Positions 34,801-38,658 of a DNA stretch of 38,658 nt are shown piece by piece; within the stretch, counting starts at the first letter, position 1; the number at the start of each line of letters is the position of its first letter. The stretch is from Bacteroidota bacterium (GTDB taxonomy: Bacteria > Bacteroidota > Ignavibacteria > UBA10030 > UBA6906): positions 1 to 38,658 of the forward strand of contig JAUQWO010000042.1 in assembly GCA_030835135.1 (NCBI GenBank), written 5' to 3'. Both the position numbers and the translations under genes were made by a program. The notes under the pieces were generated by a model. That model was not told the DNA's origin. It made no database searches and saw only the letters and a program-made list of their open reading frames with translations.

Positions 34801-35160
34801 GAAAGGCTCGTCATCTATGGGTACAGCGCAGGAGGTGAAAACGCGATTTCCCTTGCCCGGGCGCTACAAAAGGAGAACATTAACGTGGATCTTCTGATTA
34901 CGGTCGATGCGTTCGGTGGAATGAGTTCCGAAAACCCGTTCTCTGCAGGCATTCCATCAAATGTCAAAAAATGTATCAATTTCTACCAAGAGAAAGCGAC
35001 AGGATTCACTTATGCAAAAGGGAAGGCTCTTGACGCGGTGAGCAATGAGACTGCGCTGTCGAACATATTGATAGGCAATACTACCCACTCAGATATTGAT
35101 GAAGATGTGATGAATCGGGTGATTGACGCAATAACCAACGCATTCCTTCAAATTGAGTAG
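31831..35160 (+). CDS. Exported CBM-FN3-RHS core protein with lipase-like toxin tip
   Basis: A 1109-residue protein with a Sec signal (1-25). In order: a CBM4/9-like module (about 27-175), two FN3 domains (about 181-275 and 278-371), a second CBM copy (about 376-530), a PKD/Ig-like domain (about 540-628), the first core piece SYYLTDHLGT at 634-643, a lectin-like domain (about 653-825), then the second core piece FDPWG at 841-845 and KFTGKERDAESGYDYFGARY at 861-880. After SVDPLADKF (890-898) the tip is AT-rich and has GYSAGG with Ser999, Asp1026 in LLITVDAF and His1086 in NTTHSDID, a plausible alpha/beta hydrolase triad. RHS tips of this kind are usually toxins. The upstream YD-repeat protein lacks exactly this core. 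Confidence 0.85.
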   Translation: MKRTLAFVIMLAVYCIYGHFSAALAQSSVLANGGFESGTSSWSWYSSGTASFDATTPGYAGSYKARVQTGSSMGSNVQLYQYGMSIKADTVYTLSFTAYASAGGSVLVQLLKHTSPYTNYGLYEEVALTSGWQTYQFTFTTSGFSGTTTDVRFRFWFPGYASDNETISIDEVSLAKAVALNPPAAPALASPSNGATGVSAEPTLSWNGSSGATSYDIELARSSSFGGTVVASQAGITSTSYDASSLNNDSTYYWHVRAVNSAGSSSWSSAWHFTVHVDTPSAPVLIDPANGALGVSTSPTFSWNASQGASSYTLQVSLSSGFSSLTVNEAGITETSYGASGLASDTVYYWRVRAVNAGGSSSWSSMRSFHTVGAGLNVLLNGSFEDGTSNWSWWDPSYGSFDIGSPAPGAGSAGAEVAIYSTSGGNLQLYQTGFPLAPNTQYTLKFQGYSSTGHDLGVYLQKHTSPYTSYGLYSTPDLSSSWQEFEIPFETPSFFDPPDDTASTTDARLRFWFADDASNDDVYHLDDVRLSTTSGDTTGPLLQAIASIAGGRTTVADDEVILLDGKASTGPVASWAWSVDGSAISADTTVDYNFALAANERSKLVTVTLVVADEDSNVNATQMAIRVTRRPKTSYYLTDHLGTIRSTVKGGNVLLKDDFTLGLAKWHPYVGTGWTYSSGELRTQGMSAQELILANDTPGEFTDGILSVDVKSVSDPNYCGTAVVRFQDVNNFYLIQPQGSQLLIKEKVGGSFSVRASHTLPGGTIQTGRWYRLQVTAEAGKLIAYWDGDSVMSWTDTTPWTSGRVGMWYKGTPEGPNGEARWRNFQATTGYPGQVVTAEDFDPWGLVTRSYVAANADQRYKFTGKERDAESGYDYFGARYYDARIGRWLSVDPLADKFISVSPYNYGLNNPNVLVDSDGRDILVAISGWGNISAGSKASSTTTEKIMRAVEAQVQGQVPDYNSSGWLGALDNSHVQDMVDFIKGNLDTPDERLVIYGYSAGGENAISLARALQKENINVDLLITVDAFGGMSSENPFSAGIPSNVKKCINFYQEKATGFTYAKGKALDAVSNETALSNILIGNTTHSDIDEDVMNRVIDAITNAFLQIE
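31918..33423 (+). repeat. Duplicated CBM and FN3 modules within one gene
   Basis: Two CBM-like modules (about 31918-32358 and 32961-33423) share motifs such as NGGFESGTSSWSW / NGSFEDGTSNWSW and KHTSPYTNYGLY / KHTSPYTSYGLY. Between them lie two FN3 domains (about 32371-32655 and 32662-32943) that share VSAEPTLSWN / VSTSPTFSWN and STYYWHVRAVNSAGSSSWSS / TVYYWRVRAVNAGGSSSWSS. The pattern points to internal duplication. Such modules bind glycans or form spacers on cell-surface proteins. Confidence 0.7.
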
Positions 35161-35170
35161 CGAGACAAAA

Positions 35171-35506
35171 ATGCTTAGTCGCTTGATCAAATGGATTTCG
35201 TATTTGTGCACGATCTTGTTTTGCGTAAAGATAGTTAATCACCTTCTCCTTTTCTACAATGAGTACACAGATTCGCCGAGGCTAACGGCATTTCTCAACT
35301 GGCCGCTAAGCTTTCAGTGGTTCTTCTGGCCTATCAATTGGCCGGTATTCTTTGCGCCTGTTGGCTTGATAGGTCTACTGCTCTATTTGGTGGAAAAGAG
35401 TAGATCCGGAGGCGTCGCTGTTCCTGTTTTTCATGTTGCCCTACCGTTTATCTATTTTGTGGCTTGGGCACTCATATTAGTCGTTGGCGCCATTATCGAA
35501 TGGTGA
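35171..35506 (+). CDS. Small membrane protein, candidate immunity protein
   Basis: A 111-residue protein with three predicted membrane helices: ISYLCTILFCVKIVNHLLLF, a Trp/Phe-rich second helix (WPVFFAPVGLIGLLLYLV) and VALPFIYFVAWALILVVGAI. It begins 10 bases after the RHS-toxin stop; a TTG at 35153 in the same frame overlaps that stop. The gene is AT-rich like the toxin tip. Position, size and composition are those of an RHS immunity gene, and a membrane location suits protection against a lipase acting on membranes. No known family is recognised, and function is inferred from position only. Confidence 0.6.
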   Translation: MLSRLIKWISYLCTILFCVKIVNHLLLFYNEYTDSPRLTAFLNWPLSFQWFFWPINWPVFFAPVGLIGLLLYLVEKSRSGGVAVPVFHVALPFIYFVAWALILVVGAIIEW

Positions 35507-35905
35507 CGTAGAAGTCAATCCCTTGATTCAAATCGAGGCAGAAGAACAGGGGGCGAACTCATGGATGAGGACCTCCTGATTGTGAGGGTTTCATCGAGTG
35601 GCCCACGGCGAGTTTTGAACCAAGCATTCTCTCCGAGGTATTGTCCGTATCTGTGTGTGAAGCGGTATCCGTTCACTCGAGCATTTGCTGTGGTCACTAG
35701 TTCAAAATTCGTGTTCATCATTGCCAATCGTCGACTAAGCCCAGAGAGACTCCAGAGCCGGCTGTCCCGATAGGGCCCGACCGCATTTGATTGACCAAGT
35801 GACTTCACTTCAAGTGAAGTGATCGCGATATCGCATTTGACTTTGTGGAACCGAGGTGGTGCGCGCGTCCAGCTGTTGGCCACAAATTGGGGCTAGGATA
35901 TATTT
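35507..35905. other. Intergenic region with palindrome, between RHS insert and secretin
   Basis: No gene can be supported here. A perfect inverted repeat lies at 35802-35820 (ACTTCACTT, C, AAGTGAAGT), next to the palindrome GCGATATCGC at 35825-35834. CGCATTTGA occurs at both 35782 and 35832. A 122-codon minus-strand frame with a GTG start spans 35883-35515, but its product has no recognisable features. The region may hold a promoter or operator for the secretin gene, or it may be the scar of the insert's right edge. AGGA at 35895-35898 serves the secretin ATG. Confidence 0.5.
35802..35820. promoter_or_regulatory. 19-base perfect inverted repeat upstream of secretin gene
   Basis: ACTTCACTT and AAGTGAAGT are 9-base complementary arms around a single C, about 86 bases before the secretin start. 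The symmetry and size are those of a dimeric regulator's operator. With a 1-base loop it would form a poor RNA hairpin, and no T run follows. It is unrelated in sequence to the sigma-54 enhancer palindromes. Confidence 0.45.
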
Positions 35906-37876
35906 ATGACTGGGATCCTTGGATGTCGAATGAAGCGGGTGGGTATTTTATGGTTGTCTGCGATCACGATCGGTCCACTTCTGTGGTTGAGCGCGCCAGC
36001 TAAGGTTATCTCTGCAAATTCTCGAGTCGTTCATTTCTCTGAATTGATAGATGACTCCGGATCGCAGGACTCGACAACATTGAGTTTTAAAGACACCGAT
36101 CTCCGTGACATCTATCGAGCGATCTCTCTGCAACACGGGGTCAACATTGTTCTTGATAACGGAGTCAACAAGCGGGTGACCATAGCCCTCAATCGCGTCC
36201 GTGTCGTCGATGCGATCACTTTCCTCGCTCATCAGAATGGGCTAGAGGTTCGCAATGAAGGCGGCATCTATCGGATCACTCAACCCATCCCGCCCTCTCC
36301 TCCTCCGCCGCCTCCACCGAGAGTTCCGGGGATTCTCTTTGAGAACGGCCTCCTCTCCGTTGACCTCAAGGGCGATGACCTGGAGAAAGTCATCCTCCTC
36401 ATACAGGAAAAAACCGCAAAGAACATCCTTATCATCAGCGGCACCACAGGCACGCTTACCGGAAAGCTCATCGACATTGAGTTTGACCTCGGTTTCACGC
36501 AGCTTCTGAACAACAACGGCTTTGCCGTCCAGAAGCAGAACGGGATCTACATCGTGAGTCGGCAGGAGTACTTCGTAGGCACGCAAGGGACGGCGACCAA
36601 AGATCGCTCTGGGCCCTACTGGGTGAGCGCGAAGGATTCGCTCGTGAGCATCGATGTCACAAATGCTCCACTAGAGCGTCTCCTGCACGACATGACAGCC
36701 CAGCTTGGCGCAGACATCGTTTTCTATAGCGCGATCAGCGGAACCGTGTCAGCCCGAGCGACGAACGTCCCTCTGCTGCGCGCGCTCGATATCATCCTCC
36801 GGAACACTAACTATGCTTACAAGATCACTGAAGGCATTGTTTTCGTCGGCGAGAAGGCCAACAAGAACCTCACGATAACGAAGCTCATTCGTCTGAAATA
36901 TCTCACCGCCGATCGGGCCGCCGAACTCCTCCCACAGTCTATCACTTCACTTGCGACTGTCAAACCTATCAAGGAGCAAAACGGCCTCGTGGTCGTGGGA
37001 TCTGCAGATGCAGTAGACCAGGTGCGGGAGTGCCTCTCCCAGATCGACCAGCCCGTTGCCCAGGTGCTGATCGAGGCGATCGTGATCGACTACGACGTCT
37101 CGCGCGGCTCGGAACTCGGGATTCAGGCGGGGCTACTCGGCTCCAACGACACGATTTCGTATTCCCGACAGGGGATGCTCGTTCCCGGCATCGATATGAG
37201 CATGAAAGGGGACTTCATCAACCGAAAACTCAAACAGATCGGGACGATCAACCTGTTTGGAAAGGAAATCAATATCGGGCGGCTCGGCCAGCTGCCGTCA
37301 GACTTTCTCATGAGCGTTAAGGCGATGGAGCAGCACGGCCTTGCCAACGTGCGCTCCCACCCGGTCCTCGCCACCCTCAACGGCTACAAAGCGAGCCTGA
37401 GTATTGGCACAACCCAGTACTTTCTCCTCAAGACCACTACGCCGTACCGGGACCAGACCCAGGTGCTGCTGCAGGAAACGCAGGCCTTCCAGACGATCGA
37501 GGCAGACATAAAGCTCGATATCACTCCCTATGTGGGCGAGGACGGACTCATTACTCTGGAGATCAAGCCCGACTTCCGCACACCCGTCGGACAGTTTTCA
37601 TCCGAGGTGCCCCCGACGATCAACAGACGAGCGATGAGCTCGACGATCATCGTGCGGGAAGGGGAGACGATCGTGCTTGGAGGACTTGTCCAGGAGTCGG
37701 AGTCCGAAACGAAAACCAGTGTGCCGATCCTGGGCTCCATCCCTATCCTCGGATCGATCTTCTCTTCAACGAACAAGGACAAGCGGAAGTCACAGCTTAT
37801 GATCTATGTGACACCCCGTATCTCGTACGGTGAGGCTTTCCATAGCGCATATGCCCTGCCAGGATCAGATGAATAG
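35906..37876 (+). CDS. Secretin of GspD/PilQ type
   Basis: A 656-residue outer-membrane channel protein. It has a signal peptide (about 1-37), a first STN-like domain (about 58-125) and a proline run at 128-138. Further ring-building domains lie at about 148-220 and 248-320, an N1-like KH domain (ITKLIRLKYLTADRAAELL) at about 325-390, and the secretin barrel domain from about 395. The C-terminal signature VPILGSIPILGSIFSS followed by LMIYVTPRI is diagnostic. No S-domain or AMIN domain is seen. Start ATG 35906 has AGGA at good spacing. It continues the operon after the RHS insert and pairs with the GspL-like gene 32 bases downstream. Confidence 0.92.
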   Translation: MTGILGCRMKRVGILWLSAITIGPLLWLSAPAKVISANSRVVHFSELIDDSGSQDSTTLSFKDTDLRDIYRAISLQHGVNIVLDNGVNKRVTIALNRVRVVDAITFLAHQNGLEVRNEGGIYRITQPIPPSPPPPPPPRVPGILFENGLLSVDLKGDDLEKVILLIQEKTAKNILIISGTTGTLTGKLIDIEFDLGFTQLLNNNGFAVQKQNGIYIVSRQEYFVGTQGTATKDRSGPYWVSAKDSLVSIDVTNAPLERLLHDMTAQLGADIVFYSAISGTVSARATNVPLLRALDIILRNTNYAYKITEGIVFVGEKANKNLTITKLIRLKYLTADRAAELLPQSITSLATVKPIKEQNGLVVVGSADAVDQVRECLSQIDQPVAQVLIEAIVIDYDVSRGSELGIQAGLLGSNDTISYSRQGMLVPGIDMSMKGDFINRKLKQIGTINLFGKEINIGRLGQLPSDFLMSVKAMEQHGLANVRSHPVLATLNGYKASLSIGTTQYFLLKTTTPYRDQTQVLLQETQAFQTIEADIKLDITPYVGEDGLITLEIKPDFRTPVGQFSSEVPPTINRRAMSSTIIVREGETIVLGGLVQESESETKTSVPILGSIPILGSIFSSTNKDKRKSQLMIYVTPRISYGEAFHSAYALPGSDE

Positions 37877-37908
37877 TCCTCATATGGTTTCTCTCTCTGG
37901 GGGAAGAG

Positions 37909-38658
37909 ATGTCCGTTACCTTACCATTTGAACTCGACCTTCACCAACTTGCAGGACTCTCCCGGATCCTGGAGATCAGGCTCGGCGAGTGCGAACTGCA
38001 TGTAACGGAACTCTCAGTAGGCCCGCTTCTCCGGAAAAGGGGAGGAGCTGTTCGGAAGGAATGGTGGTCTGACAGTTTCGCTCTTCCCCCGGATGCAAGC
38101 AGCGATGCGGCAGGCGAGACCCTCGCGGGGCTTCTCAAGGACAAAACGTCAAAGGCCCGGCGGGCACGTATTGTCCTCCGCGCACAGGCCATCCGCACGC
38201 TGCGGGCAGATCTCCCTGAGGGAGACATCCGCATCCCCGAATGGATCGAAGACCACGCAGAGACTCTCCTTCAGTTACCTGTTACGACCGGGAGCATGGC
38301 CTTCGACTTCCGCCATATCGGGACCGTTGAGGGCACAACAACTATCGAGATCGCCTTTGCTCGGACATCGGAGATCGATAAGGCCTTGGCCTTATGCCGC
38401 GCTGCAGGGCTCAACATTGAATCTATCTCCGTTGCCTGTGAAAGCGAGCCACACGCAAGTCCGTTCGAGTTCCTCAAAGGGAAACCCTGCGAAGAAGCAG
38501 AGACTCACCTCTGGCGGTCGCTCTTTCAGCGAGCTGCCCTTGCCTCAGGAATGGTTGTCCTCGTGCTCCTCCTACTGCAATTCGGTTTTGCCATGTACGT
38601 CGAGTCCCGTACAGCAGAGGCGACCGAATCTAGCCTTGAGATCGAAGCCTCGGCGCGA
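37909..38658 (+). CDS. GspL/PilM-like inner-membrane assembly protein (partial)
   Basis: The frame is open from ATG 37909 to the right edge (250 codons, no stop), with a strong GGGGGAAGAG before the start. Residues about 1-205 are a soluble domain like the degenerate actin-like cytoplasmic part of GspL/PilM (ILEIRLGECELHVTELSVG; AFDFRHIGTVEGTTTIEIAF; ALALCRAAGLNIESISVACE). One membrane helix follows at about 212-232 (ALASGMVVLVLLLLQFGFAM), then the start of a charged, probably coiled region. This matches GspL, or a PilM-PilN fusion, which links the ATPase to the periplasmic parts. GspM- and GspF-like genes would be expected downstream. Confidence 0.75.
   Translation, partial: MSVTLPFELDLHQLAGLSRILEIRLGECELHVTELSVGPLLRKRGGAVRKEWWSDSFALPPDASSDAAGETLAGLLKDKTSKARRARIVLRAQAIRTLRADLPEGDIRIPEWIEDHAETLLQLPVTTGSMAFDFRHIGTVEGTTTIEIAFARTSEIDKALALCRAAGLNIESISVACESEPHASPFEFLKGKPCEEAETHLWRSLFQRAALASGMVVLVLLLLQFGFAMYVESRTAEATESSLEIEASAR

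Noticed and set aside
35515-35883. A 122-codon minus-strand frame with GTG start before the secretin gene
   Set aside because: No recognisable motif, no convincing ribosome binding site and no partner gene; kept only as part of an intergenic entry.

Overview
The window is bacterial and gene-dense, and it falls into two unlike halves. The left half (about 1-20.45 kb) is very GC-rich. The right half (about 20.45-38.66 kb) is visibly less so, and the tips of its variable genes are AT-rich. Lineage is uncertain. Exported Gfo/Idh/MocA oxidoreductases, ThuA and DUF1080 proteins fused to HEAT repeats, and an RHS core of the KERDAESGYDYFGARYYDARIGRW type suggest the Bacteroidota/Ignavibacteriota side of the FCB group; a PVC-group origin cannot be excluded. 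No rRNA or tRNA gene, CRISPR array or intact insertion sequence was seen.

Left half: 13 genes run in the same direction from 362 to 19755 with gaps of at most 45 bases and several ATGA/TAATG/TGATG overlaps, so they probably form one long operon. The first part looks like a 3-keto-glycoside pathway: four Gfo/Idh/MocA dehydrogenases (three with twin-arginine signals, one cytoplasmic), a ThuA-HEAT protein, two DUF1080 (3-keto-disaccharide hydrolase family) lipoproteins, one of them a HEAT-DUF1080-DUF1080 fusion, and a nucleoside-permease-type MFS transporter. The last dehydrogenase is followed 4 bases later by a seven-haem cytochrome c and a putative b-type membrane subunit. Then come a lipoprotein with a discoidin-like domain, a TIGR03663/Agl23-like membrane protein and ApbE. 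A convergent family 2 glycosyltransferase overlaps the 3' end of apbE.

Right half: a short regulatory region links a sigma-54 activator gene to a type II secretion/type IV pilus-like operon. The activator's Fis-type helix-turn-helix is cut by an in-frame amber codon at 22050-22052, and the missing helix is still readable downstream. Behind it lie two identical 19-base palindromes (centres 62 bases apart) and a near-consensus -24/-12 sigma-54 promoter at 22370-22385. The operon then encodes a small unknown protein, a pseudopilin, a prepilin peptidase, a GspE/PilB ATPase and, after a four-gene insert, a multidomain secretin and a GspL/PilM-like protein that runs off the window.

The insert (25481-35506) is the most unusual part. 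One exported 1619-residue YD-repeat protein ends just where the RHS core should begin. The core appears two genes later, in a 1109-residue exported protein that first carries duplicated CBM and FN3 modules. Its core is itself interrupted by a lectin-like domain and ends in a lipase-like tip with a candidate Ser-Asp-His triad. A small three-helix membrane protein follows at once, as an immunity gene would. My main hypothesis is that this is a two-polypeptide RHS toxin or adhesin with its immunity protein, encoded within and perhaps exported by a dedicated sigma-54-controlled secretion machine.
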